DNA of 64,000 nt from Hymenobacter metallicola (GTDB taxonomy: Bacteria; Bacteroidota; Bacteroidia; Cytophagales; Hymenobacteraceae), in NCBI RefSeq assembly GCF_004745645.1, contig NZ_SRMB01000001.1:62001-126000 (forward strand). Direction: 5' to 3'. Position 1 is the stretch's first letter; every line of letters starts with the position of its first letter. The notes under the pieces are model-generated. The model was not told the DNA's origin. It did not search any database and worked only from the letters and a program-made list of their open reading frames with translations. Shown here one piece after another: positions 56,374-64,000 of the stretch. Made by a program: the position numbers and the translations under genes.

Positions 56374-58955
56374 CCCTGGCCGCCGCCTTCCTTCTGGTCG
56401 TCGTTGCGGATGCTCTTTTTGGGGCGGGCGGGCCGGTTTTCGAGCTTGCCAAACTGGTAGTTGAAGCTGATGCGCAGAATCCGGTTGCGGAAGTAGGAGT
56501 TGTCGGTGTAGGTAAACTGGTCGGACGCCAGGTCGTTGCGGAAGATCAGCAGGCGGTTGAAGGGGTTGATAACGGCCAGGGTGAAGCTGCCCTTCTTGTC
56601 GAGGATTTCCTTTTTCACGGCCAGGTTATAGCTCCGGTAGCCCGACGCCAAGCCCTGCAGCTGCACCCGGCGCGAATTGAAAAGGCCCGTAAACTGGGCG
56701 CTCCAGCCCTTGTCGAACTCCCAGGAAGAGGTGATGTTGGCGTTGTGCATCAGGCCGCCGTTTTCCAGGTTCAGGGCCTGGCTGCGCAGCCACATGTAGT
56801 AGATATTCACGTTGGCCGTCAGGTTCCACTTGGGCAGGGGCTTGGTCGAGCCCGACACGCTTAGGCCGTAGGTCGCATTGCGGGCCACGTTCTGAAAGGT
56901 AGTGTAGAGCAGGCGGGTAGTATCAGCTATGGGCAGCACGTCCTGGGCCCGCACCGTGCGCGCAATGGCCTCAATGGCATTGTTGGTCTGGCGCCAGTAG
57001 CCCGAAAACGTAATCGAGCTTTTGTTGATATAGGTGTTATAACCCAGCTCGTAGGCGTCGGTCAGCTCGGCGTCGAGGCCGGGGTTGCCCACCAGCACGT
57101 TGCGCGGGTTGCTGGTATTGATGTAGGGGTTGAGGTAGAAAATACTGGGCCGCTGAATCCGGCGGTTGTAGCTGAGCTTGATTTTCTGGTCCTTGGTCAC
57201 GTCCCAGGCGGCCTGCACGCTGGGCACCAGGTTGGTGTAGTCGGTCTGGAGCCGGGCCTGGTCGCTCATAAAGTCGCCGTCGATGCGGGTGTGCTCCAGG
57301 CGGCCACCTACCTTGAAGGTCAGCGTCTTGCCCACGGCAAAGCCATAGGTCAGGTAGCCAGCGTACACGTTCTGGTCGTAGCGAAACTGGTTGGAGCGGC
57401 TGGGCACCAGCTCAAACCCGCGGCCGTTGAGACTGTCGGCTTCGATGCTGTAGTTGCTGCGCACGTTGCGCAGAATGCTTTTCACCCCGATTTCCAGCGT
57501 TTTGGTGCTGTCCAGGGGCTGCACGTAGTCGGTCTGGAACGTCGTTTCCTGGTTGCGGTTGTCGTTGCGGCCCTTTTCCCGGTAGTCGATGTAGCTGCTC
57601 ACGTCGGTGTAGCGCTGCTGGTCCAGGTCGTAGTTGGTTTGCCCGTTGTTGACCGTGTACAAGGCCAGAAAGCTCAGCTCCTGGCGCGGCCGGGGCAGGG
57701 TGCGGGTGTAGCCAAAGTTCAGGTCGAGGTTGTGGCTGCCGTTCTGGTTCTCAATTTCGCGGTTGTACTCATCCTGCACGGTGGGCAGAACAAAGCGCGT
57801 AAACTGGGCGCGGGAGTTGGTGAAATTAAACACGTTGCCCCGTACGCTTACGTTCAGCGCGTCCTTGGGCGTGAGGTCGTAGTCGAGGCCCAGCTGCCCG
57901 AAGTAGCCCCCGCCGAAGTTGGTGAAGTCGCCGCGCTGCTCCAGGGTGCTTTGCTGGCCGCCGGGCAGAAAGTCGGTGCGCCGGCTCTGGTTGCGGGCCA
58001 GGTTCAGAAACAGATTGGTGCCTACGTTGGTGTTCAGGCCCAGCTTGCCCTGCCGGCTGTTTACCGTGCCGCTGGCAAAGGCCCCGCGGGTGCCCAGTGA
58101 AGTATTCACCGACCCGTTGACGCCCTCCAGGTTGTTTTTCTTCAGGTTGATGTTGACAATGCCCGCCGAGCCTTCCGCGTCGTACTTGGCCGAGGGCGAG
58201 GTGATGACCTCCACGCTTTTGATCTGGTCGGCCGGAATCTGCTTGAGGGCATCGGCCAGGTTGGAGGCCAGAATCGAGGAGGGCTTGTTGTTGACCAGCA
58301 CCCGAATATTGGTGGAGCCCCGCAGCTGCAGGTTGCCGTTCAAATCCACGGAAAGCAGCGGTACTTTCTGCAGCACGTCGCTGGCCGTGCCGCCGGCGTT
58401 GCTCAGGTCTTTTTCGGCGTTGTACACGATGCGGTCCACCTTGTTTTCTACCAGCTCCCGCTCCCCGGTTACCTTCACCTCCCCGAGCTGCTGCACGCTG
58501 GGCGCCAGCTTCACCACTCCCAGGTCCACCACCGACTCATTGGTGTTAAATGCCACGTTTTCCACGGTGCGGGGCTGGTAGCCCACAAAGCTGACTGTCA
58601 CCTTATACAGGCCCGCCTTGACTTTGGTCAGCACAAACCGGCCCTGGTCGTCGCAGATAGCCCCGTCTACGGTGTTGCCGGTCGTCTGCTCCAACAGCGC
58701 CACCGTGGCAAACTCTACGGGCGCCCCGGTTTTTTCGTGCACCACGCTGCCCAGCAGGCGTCCCTTCGCCGCGGCCGACGCTATGCTGCTGCCAGCCGGG
58801 GCGGCCAGCGTCTGGGCCCGGGCCGGGGCGGCTACTGCCAGCTGCGCCAGCAAGGCCAGGGTGGGTACCAGCAAACAAGGACGGCTGGTAGAGGTCTTAC
58901 GCGAAAGAAATGGGGCGCTGAACAGGCCGGAAGCGGGGTAGGGGGTGTCAGTCAT
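56370..58955 (-). CDS. TonB-dependent receptor, outer-membrane beta-barrel family
   Basis: 861 aa. Long N-terminus with signal segment (LLVPTLALLAQLAVAAPARAQ, landmark), carboxypeptidase-like domain about 70-155 (LLGSVVHEKTGAPVEFATVAL), plug about 160-270 (VLQKVPLLSVDLNGNLQLRG, IKSVEVITSPSAKYDAEGSA, GIVNINLKK) and a large barrel of the OMP_b-brl_3 kind ending ILRISFNYQFGKLE. A charged Lys/Asn/Gln tail follows the barrel. Expression appears controlled by three palindromic operators around its promoter (58975-59049). Ligand unknown. Confidence 0.88.
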   Translation of the reverse strand: MTDTPYPASGLFSAPFLSRKTSTSRPCLLVPTLALLAQLAVAAPARAQTLAAPAGSSIASAAAKGRLLGSVVHEKTGAPVEFATVALLEQTTGNTVDGAICDDQGRFVLTKVKAGLYKVTVSFVGYQPRTVENVAFNTNESVVDLGVVKLAPSVQQLGEVKVTGERELVENKVDRIVYNAEKDLSNAGGTASDVLQKVPLLSVDLNGNLQLRGSTNIRVLVNNKPSSILASNLADALKQIPADQIKSVEVITSPSAKYDAEGSAGIVNINLKKNNLEGVNGSVNTSLGTRGAFASGTVNSRQGKLGLNTNVGTNLFLNLARNQSRRTDFLPGGQQSTLEQRGDFTNFGGGYFGQLGLDYDLTPKDALNVSVRGNVFNFTNSRAQFTRFVLPTVQDEYNREIENQNGSHNLDLNFGYTRTLPRPRQELSFLALYTVNNGQTNYDLDQQRYTDVSSYIDYREKGRNDNRNQETTFQTDYVQPLDSTKTLEIGVKSILRNVRSNYSIEADSLNGRGFELVPSRSNQFRYDQNVYAGYLTYGFAVGKTLTFKVGGRLEHTRIDGDFMSDQARLQTDYTNLVPSVQAAWDVTKDQKIKLSYNRRIQRPSIFYLNPYINTSNPRNVLVGNPGLDAELTDAYELGYNTYINKSSITFSGYWRQTNNAIEAIARTVRAQDVLPIADTTRLLYTTFQNVARNATYGLSVSGSTKPLPKWNLTANVNIYYMWLRSQALNLENGGLMHNANITSSWEFDKGWSAQFTGLFNSRRVQLQGLASGYRSYNLAVKKEILDKKGSFTLAVINPFNRLLIFRNDLASDQFTYTDNSYFRNRILRISFNYQFGKLENRPARPKKSIRNDDQKEGGGQG

Positions 58956-58974
58956 CGCGCGGGCATCTTGGGTT

Positions 58975-59049
58975 TACGAATTGTTTCGTAGTGCAAACAT
59001 ATACGAAACAATTCGTATTTTGAAAGAAACCATACGATATATTTCGTAT
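58975..59049 (-). promoter_or_regulatory. Promoter with three palindromic operators
   Basis: Three copies of ATACGAA-n4-TTCGTAT: 58975-58990 (TACGAATTGTTTCGTA), 59001-59018 (perfect 7-bp arms) and 59032-59049 (one mismatch per arm pair). The leftward -7 TATGTTTG is at 59001-58994, with a TTTC-like -33 at 59025-59022. One operator therefore covers the start site, one the promoter spacer and one the upstream flank. This is the layout of a repressor-controlled promoter. The regulator is not in the window. Confidence 0.75.
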
Positions 59050-59509
59050 ATAAATTATTCCAATAAGCGTAGGGGAGGAGTGAAGTACCCGAAAGACTAG
59101 GCCGCTTCCGGATAGGTTGCTTGGAATGGTAAAATAATTATAGTGCAGCAAGCCTAGGCACCAATGCATGCGTTAACAAGCACCGCTTCGCTGGCCTGCC
59201 CCGCTGCCAATTGATAACGTTGGAGCTTACTTGATTTAGTATTATTCAAATATGGGAAACTGACTCGTCCTAACTAGGTCAACGGCGTGTGGTCTTAAAC
59301 GCTGAATAAGTATGGTAAAAAATATGTCTGTGAAAATCAATAAGAACCGAATATGGGTCTGCAAGCTCGACCGTAGAGTGAACTTTCAGGGGTGGCAGAC
59401 GTTGGGCACAATAGTATATTTGTATAGATCAGTTTTAGCGGACAGCGGCTCCCGGTAGGGGATGGCCCAGCCGCCAAGGCTACTCAAATTGATACACTTC
59501 AGTTGAAGT
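59050..59509. other. A+T-rich intergenic region
   Basis: About 460 bp, clearly richer in A+T than its surroundings. It holds a perfect -7 match TATATTTG at 59415-59422 that may serve the gene at 59510, though the matching -33 is not seen. A 48-codon frame at 59312-59458 lacks protein character. No RNA gene recognised. Confidence 0.5.
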
Positions 59510-59872
59510 ATGGACGAAATCTTATTTGACGTCAACCTGCAACAGCTGCCCGATGAGTACCTCACCGGGGAGTGGTGCGTGTCGGACCGGGTGCTGAATC
59601 GGAGTAATCCGGATAGCACCCTGGCCCAGGCCACGCGCCTGCTGCTGCAGCCCGGCACGCTGCAGGTACACGCGCCCACGCAGCAGGACAACGGCCACTG
59701 GTCGGTGGAGCGCGACGGGCTGCTGAATCGGCCTTACCTGGAACTGCAACTTCTGCAGGAAGAAACCCGGGCCCTGATTACGCGCCTGCGCCGCTCAGCC
59801 GATGGCTTGCAGAGCCAGCTTAACTTATATTTTCAGTCGGGCATGGAGCTGCAGCTCGCCCAACCCTGTTGA
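59510..59872 (+). CDS. Hypothetical protein, 120 aa
   Basis: Soluble, mixed helical protein (LFDVNLQQLPDEYLTGEWCV, LQLLQEETRALITRLRRSAD) of no recognised family. The C-terminal half may form a coiled coil. The stop lies 11 bp before the ATG of the PAS-domain gene, so the two are probably one operon and may interact. Function unknown. Confidence 0.6.
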   Translation: MDEILFDVNLQQLPDEYLTGEWCVSDRVLNRSNPDSTLAQATRLLLQPGTLQVHAPTQQDNGHWSVERDGLLNRPYLELQLLQEETRALITRLRRSADGLQSQLNLYFQSGMELQLAQPC

Positions 59873-59883
59873 TTTCTTTTGCT

Positions 59884-60423
59884 ATGGCAAACGCTGAATT
59901 ATTATCCAACGAAGAGCAGATTCGCCGGCAGGCGGAAGCGCAGTTTCGATTGTTCGCCGATTTTATCCCGCAGCTGGTGTGGTTTACGGATCCGCAGGGC
60001 TACCACACTTACTTCAACCAGCGCTGGGTCGACTTTACCGGTTACTCGCTCGAGGATAGCGTAGGGCCCGATATGTGGAACAACCTGCTGCATCCCGACG
60101 ACCGGCAGCGGGCCCGCGACATCTGGGGGCATTCGTTGGCTACCGGCGAGTTCTACGAAATCGAGTACCGCTTCAAAAGCAAAAACGGTGACTACCGCTG
60201 GTTTCTGGGCCAGGCCCAGCCTCAGTACGATGAAGCGGGCGCCATCCGTCAGTGGTTTGGTACCTGCACTGATATTCACGACCAAAAGCTGACCGAGCTG
60301 ACCTTGCGCCGTCGTGAGCAGGAGCTGGAGCGCGCCTACGCCGACCTGGAAGTGAAAGTGACTTTCCGCAACCTGGAGCTCGAGCGCCAGATGCAGGAGT
60401 TGCGCCAGCGCCTGGGCGAGTAA
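59884..60423 (+). CDS. Stand-alone PAS domain protein
   Basis: 179 aa: a single PAS/PAC sensor domain (about 15-140) with the usual FADFIPQLVWFTDPQGYHTY, WVDFTGYSLED, LLHPDDRQRA, IEYRFKSKNGDYRWFLGQAQ and WFGTCTDIHDQK segments, followed by a coiled coil (REQELERAYADLEVKV, LERQMQELRQRL). The end resembles the linker that normally leads into a histidine kinase, yet the frame stops there and a terminator follows, so no output domain exists. It may signal through a partner. The ATG at 59884 is preferred. Confidence 0.85.
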   Translation: MANAELLSNEEQIRRQAEAQFRLFADFIPQLVWFTDPQGYHTYFNQRWVDFTGYSLEDSVGPDMWNNLLHPDDRQRARDIWGHSLATGEFYEIEYRFKSKNGDYRWFLGQAQPQYDEAGAIRQWFGTCTDIHDQKLTELTLRRREQELERAYADLEVKVTFRNLELERQMQELRQRLGE

Positions 60424-60445
60424 CTCCGCGCGCCCCTTCCCTTTG

Positions 60446-60477
60446 AAAGCCCTTGCCAGCTGGCAGGGCTTTTTTTA
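60446..60477 (+). terminator. Rho-independent terminator
   Basis: Stem AAAGCCCTTGCC / GGCAGGGCTTT with an AGCT centre and one bulge, followed by T7. It ends the PAS operon. Confidence 0.85.
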
Positions 60478-60693
60478 TTGCCCGCTTGGTTGCTGACTGG
60501 AGCCGCCCGCGGCCTAACGAATAAGAATGCGCTAGCCCGGACAGGAGAGTTTGGAGTTGCTACCGCGCCGTTTGTGCCAGTGCGCCCAGTAGGGGCATAT
60601 AGTTGAGTTTCGCTTGCAGGCCGACCGGAGCCGGATACAACCGTGGCCGGCCCGTTCTGCGTTAAGGTCATTTTCCGTTGTCTTTTCTTCTCC

Positions 60694-62883
60694 GTGAATC
60701 CAACCTCATCTGCCCCCGCTAAAAGCGAGTTGTTGGCTTCAGCCGGCCGAAAAAAGCGCCGTTGGCCCTACTGGATGGCAGGCATCGTGCTCCTGCTGCT
60801 CGTGGCCCTGGCAACAGCCAGTCAGCTGCTCGACCCCTGGCTGCGCCGGACCCTGGAAAAGCAGGTGGCCCAGAAAAGCCAGGGTCGCTACCAGCTGCGC
60901 ATCGGCCGGTTGCATACCAGCTTGGGTAGTGGGACTATAACGCTGGGCGACGTCCGGCTACGGCCCGCCAAAGCGGCTGCCCTGTGGCAGGCAACCCCCT
61001 TGCCCCGCCTGCTGGCGGACGTGCAGCAAATTCGCATTGCTGGCGTCGGGTTATGGGCTTTGCTGCGCGGCGCCGAGGTGCCGGTGGGCTCCGTGGTAGT
61101 CAGCGGTGGGCGGGTACGGGTGCTGCACTGGCCCAGGCCCCGCCCCGATGCTCGCCCCTTACACGAGCAGCTGCCCCGGCGTATTAACGGCCTGCGCATT
61201 GGTTACGTGGCCTTGCAGGGGGTGCAGCTGGCCTACGGAGCCCTAGCCCGGCCCACGGCCAGCGTACGTCAGGTTAACTTTACCGCCCAGGATATCCTGC
61301 TGAGCCGGGCCGGGGCTGCCGATACCCAACGGCTTGCCTACACCGCCGCATTTGGCGGCCGAGTGGCCGGGGTCATCGGAACCGTAGCGCAGCACCGCTT
61401 CAGGATAGGCAACGCGCAGTTTTCTTCCCAAAGCCAGCGTCTTACCCTCGATTCGGTGCGGATTCGCTCCTTGCTCGGCGTGCAGGAGCGGGGCAAAACC
61501 ATTCGGGTAGAGATGCTGCTGCCCCGGCTGCGCCTCACCGGTATCAGCAGTGCCGAGCTGCGGCGCAGGCAGCTCCGCCTCGATTCGGTGGTGCTACGCC
61601 GGCCGTGGGTGGCCGCCGCCCTGCCTACCCAGCCCCCGCCACCCATCCACGAGGCGCTGGCGCCCTATGTGCCGTATCTGGCCCTGGCGCACGTGGCGGT
61701 CAGCGGTGGCACGCTGCACCTGACGGGTATTCCACCCCGGCCGCGCATTCAGGATATTCATCTGCGGGCCGACAACGTGCTGCTCACCGCCGCCGGCGCC
61801 CGGGCCCCGGCCCGAATCTGGTATGCCCGTGCCTGGGCGCTGCGCACGGGCCGGATTCAAAACAACGTGTCGGCGCCGGTGTACTGGCTGGGTATTCGGA
61901 GCACCGAGCTGCTGACCCGCACGGGGCTGATTCGAGCCAACGATATTACCCTGCGCCCCACGATGACGCCCGCTGCCCTGGCCCGCCTCAAAGGCCATCA
62001 GACGCCCCACATTACCGTGCGGGCGCCCAGGGTGCAGGTTGCCGGGTTCGACTTTGCCGCCTTCAGCCAGCACAACGCACTGCTGGCCAACAGTCTGGAG
62101 CTGTCGGGCCTGCGTGTGCTCATTGCCGGGGACGGGCGCTTTCCCCTGAATCCTAATCCTTCTCTGGTCACCCAGGAGTCGTTGGCCAAGCTGCCGGTCC
62201 GGCTCAATGTGCGGCGGGTTACGCTCACCAAGGGCTACGTAGCCACTTCCTACGTAGGGCCCAAAACCGGGAAAAGCGGCAACATCACCTTCAACCGGCT
62301 GCGGGTGAGTCTGCGCAACGTTACCAACGACCCGCGGCTGATGACGGCCGCCACCCCACTCGTGGCCCAGGCCAGCGGCTGGATGCAGAACAGCTGGTAT
62401 GCCCAGGCCTCGTTCCGCATTCCGCTGCTCGACCCCCGCGGGAGCCACAGCGGGCAGGGTTCCTTTGGGCGGGGCTCCATTACCCTGCTCAACTCCGTAA
62501 CCGAGCCTAGCCGCCTGGTGCGGTTTGAAAGCGGCAATGTGGAGCGGGCCACGGTGCAGTTTCGGGGCAACCGCCAGCAAATTTCCGGTACCATGCGGGC
62601 CGAGTATTCCGACCTGAAAATGACCCTGCTTAGCCAGCAGGGCGGCCCCGATCAGAAAACCCTTTTCACCAAGCTTGGCTCCAAGCTTCTTAATGGCGTC
62701 GTCATCCGGGATGACAACCCGCGGGGCCTGGGGGGCAACAAGCTCAAGACCGGCTCGATGCAAAGCCGGCGCGACTTGCGCGTGTCGGTGTTCTCTTTGT
62801 GGCGACAAGGGCTGGTTAGCGGGCTGCTCAACAGCATTGGCGCCCCCAAAAAAGTAGCCCAGCGCATCAGCGAAGCTCCTTAA
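60694..62883 (+). CDS. Large AsmA-like membrane-anchored protein
   Basis: About 729 aa. One N-terminal membrane helix (WMAGIVLLLLVALATASQLL) after a basic segment (GRKKRRWPYW), then a long periplasmic part rich in strands with DVRLRPAKAA, NGLRIGYVALQGVQLAYG, ADNVLLTAAGA and a late NVERATVQFRGNRQQISGTM. The pattern (helix, then LGxGTITLGDV) recalls AsmA/DUF748-type lipid-transfer or envelope-assembly proteins. There is no nearby ATG; GTG at 60694 fits the basic N-terminus, GTG at 60643 is an alternative. Role in envelope lipid traffic is inference. Confidence 0.65.
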   Translation: MNPTSSAPAKSELLASAGRKKRRWPYWMAGIVLLLLVALATASQLLDPWLRRTLEKQVAQKSQGRYQLRIGRLHTSLGSGTITLGDVRLRPAKAAALWQATPLPRLLADVQQIRIAGVGLWALLRGAEVPVGSVVVSGGRVRVLHWPRPRPDARPLHEQLPRRINGLRIGYVALQGVQLAYGALARPTASVRQVNFTAQDILLSRAGAADTQRLAYTAAFGGRVAGVIGTVAQHRFRIGNAQFSSQSQRLTLDSVRIRSLLGVQERGKTIRVEMLLPRLRLTGISSAELRRRQLRLDSVVLRRPWVAAALPTQPPPPIHEALAPYVPYLALAHVAVSGGTLHLTGIPPRPRIQDIHLRADNVLLTAAGARAPARIWYARAWALRTGRIQNNVSAPVYWLGIRSTELLTRTGLIRANDITLRPTMTPAALARLKGHQTPHITVRAPRVQVAGFDFAAFSQHNALLANSLELSGLRVLIAGDGRFPLNPNPSLVTQESLAKLPVRLNVRRVTLTKGYVATSYVGPKTGKSGNITFNRLRVSLRNVTNDPRLMTAATPLVAQASGWMQNSWYAQASFRIPLLDPRGSHSGQGSFGRGSITLLNSVTEPSRLVRFESGNVERATVQFRGNRQQISGTMRAEYSDLKMTLLSQQGGPDQKTLFTKLGSKLLNGVVIRDDNPRGLGGNKLKTGSMQSRRDLRVSVFSLWRQGLVSGLLNSIGAPKKVAQRISEAP

Positions 62884-62936
62884 GGAAGCCTGGCTATTGC
62901 ACTGGGCTACTTTCTTGCGCGCGGTAGTGGGCCTAC

Positions 62937-63959
62937 TTAGAACTTCAGTTTTGCGGTGCTATAGGAAGACACCGGCGGCGTCTGGCCGGCCTGCAGCGCG
63001 TTGATGTTAGAGTAGAGCACGTAGGTTTCGTTGGCCGTGCGCCGGGCCATGGTGGTCGGGTACTGGGGCGGAGTCGTAAACGTGCCGCTCACCGAGGCGT
63101 CCGTCCAGTTTTTGGTCGTAGCCAGCCGGTACACCTTGGATTGGGCATTCACGGCCACGTACAGCGTATTCACGTCCTGCAGCTGGATTCCGTCGATACC
63201 AATCAGGTTTTCGCTGATGCCGACTTTGACAAAATCCTTGGGACTGGCCAGGGGTACTTTGAATAGGCTGCCATCATCGGTTTTAGCCACCAGCAGGTAG
63301 CCATCGGGGTGAATTTCGATACCGTTGAGCCCAAACTGGCCAGCGGGAGCGGCCAGGCGCTGATCCTCCAAAAACACGCTGGCGACCCCGCTAGCGTTTA
63401 CTTTATAGATGATGGGGGCAAAGCTGTCGGTAACATAGGTGTTGCCGTCGATATCTACCGCCAGGTCGTTGGCAAAATGACTCAGGTTGGGGCGCAGACT
63501 ACCCAGGTTGGTGTAGCTCAGGCGCTGGCCCGTGCTCCCAAAACTGACCAGCGCGGCCAGCTTGCCCTGGGTAGCGGCCTTGGTTCTGGTTTTGTTGTAG
63601 CCCGGGTCGGATACGGCGACCAGCAGCCGGTTGCGCAGGCCATCAATCTGCAGGCCCACCGACGACACCAGGCTGGTATCGGTGGCGAAGGGGAAGTAGC
63701 TCCCGTCGCCGAGGACCTGCCCGATGGTGCCAGTGGTCAGGGAGCTGACCAGGAAACGGCCGTTGTTGGTGTCCAGCTCCAGGCCTTCCGGATACAGGTT
63801 GGCTTGGGTAAAGGTGACGACATCGGGGCCGTCGGGCACGGGAATAATAGCCGGCTCGCTCGAGTTCAGACAAGCCGAAAGACCCACGGAACCCAGCAGC
63901 AGGGCCGAGGCTTTGGGCAGAGAAGACCACGTAAACAAGGAAGTACGCAAGAAGGACAT
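62937..63959 (-). CDS. SMP-30/NHL-like propeller lipoprotein
   Basis: 340 aa; lipoprotein signal with VGLSACLNS (Cys about residue 30), then a six-bladed propeller of the SMP-30/gluconolactonase or NHL type: NLYPEGLELDTNNGRFLVSS, NDLAVDIDGNTYVTDSF, LNGIEIHPDGYLLVAKT, GIDGIQLQDVNTLYVAVN. The repeated D-G-N-x-Y-V-T-D and H-P-D-G-Y-L-L motifs support this. It may bind or hydrolyse a small molecule in the envelope; activity not shown. The ATG at 63959 is chosen for the signal peptide. Near the window edge but complete. Confidence 0.78.
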   Translation of the reverse strand: MSFLRTSLFTWSSLPKASALLLGSVGLSACLNSSEPAIIPVPDGPDVVTFTQANLYPEGLELDTNNGRFLVSSLTTGTIGQVLGDGSYFPFATDTSLVSSVGLQIDGLRNRLLVAVSDPGYNKTRTKAATQGKLAALVSFGSTGQRLSYTNLGSLRPNLSHFANDLAVDIDGNTYVTDSFAPIIYKVNASGVASVFLEDQRLAAPAGQFGLNGIEIHPDGYLLVAKTDDGSLFKVPLASPKDFVKVGISENLIGIDGIQLQDVNTLYVAVNAQSKVYRLATTKNWTDASVSGTFTTPPQYPTTMARRTANETYVLYSNINALQAGQTPPVSSYSTAKLKF

Positions 63960-64000
63960 CAGCAAAAAGGAGTTAATGAGATAGGGTAAGGCCAAATAAG

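Noticed and set aside
59312..59458. 48-codon frame in the A+T-rich intergenic region
   Set aside because: Poor composition, no start context, overlaps a likely promoter, no recognisable pattern.
1..64000. tRNA, rRNA, CRISPR arrays, IS transposases, phage or known defence genes
   Set aside because: I looked on both strands and found no convincing example. Small structured RNAs without a known motif cannot be excluded by eye.

Overview
The window reads as a piece of a high-GC Bacteroidota chromosome, most likely from Hymenobacter or a close relative. The support is Bacteroidota-type promoters (TTTG / TAnnTTTG, best seen at 36502-36532), little Shine-Dalgarno sequence, three TonB-dependent receptors with carboxypeptidase-like N-terminal domains, LytS/LytTR signalling pairs, the isochorismate route to menaquinone, dipeptidyl peptidase III and Bacteroidota-type unknown families. 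I see no rRNA, tRNA, CRISPR array, transposase or phage module. Genus assignment is inference.

Layout. 0-5.2 kb: a TPR histidine kinase, a fatty acid desaturase with an unusual second histidine box, an aldo/keto reductase broken by one in-frame TGA, and small envelope proteins. 5.4-12 kb: carbohydrate-related genes (GH43 lipoprotein, Tat-exported Gfo/Idh/MocA oxidoreductase, aldo/keto reductase, PQQ-type sugar dehydrogenase) and a pirin. 12.2-24.1 kb: an SseB-like protein, then a TonB receptor and a periplasmic helical-repeat protein whose promoters carry the same 70-bp element, then a LytS-type kinase and LytTR regulator. Facing these is a six-gene operon holding a second LytS/LytTR pair with DoxX, DUF2867 and ABA4-like membrane genes. 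24.1-36.3 kb: dipeptidyl peptidase III and menaquinone genes (menE; menB, menD, menF, a hotdog thioesterase) interrupted by three unrelated genes. 36.5-43 kb: the pyruvate dehydrogenase E2 subunit, a TonB receptor, HslV and a deoxyhypusine-synthase-like enzyme. 43-49.5 kb: a lipocalin-like lipoprotein, an HTH protein with a 57-bp palindrome upstream, a DUF3667 protein, a PLP sulfur-amino-acid enzyme, HEAT and ATP-grasp proteins and a cell-wall amidase. 49.8-53.1 kb: two AraC/SDR pairs in mirror image. 53.2-64 kb: small membrane proteins, 2'-5' RNA ligase, DinB, a canonical desaturase, a TonB receptor behind three palindromic operators, a PAS-only protein, a large AsmA-like protein and an SMP-30-like lipoprotein.

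How genes work together. The clearest circuit is at 13.4-18.7 kb. Two promoters each carry 9-bp direct repeats separated by 12 bp, which is LytTR-site geometry, just upstream of the -33 box, and a LytTR regulator with its kinase lies directly downstream. The 58.9 kb receptor looks repressor-controlled: palindromes overlap its start site and its promoter spacer. Two further non-coding features stand out: the 57-bp palindrome at 44.2 kb, and a family of composite palindromic intergenic repeats at 6.7, 18.8 and 49.6 kb.
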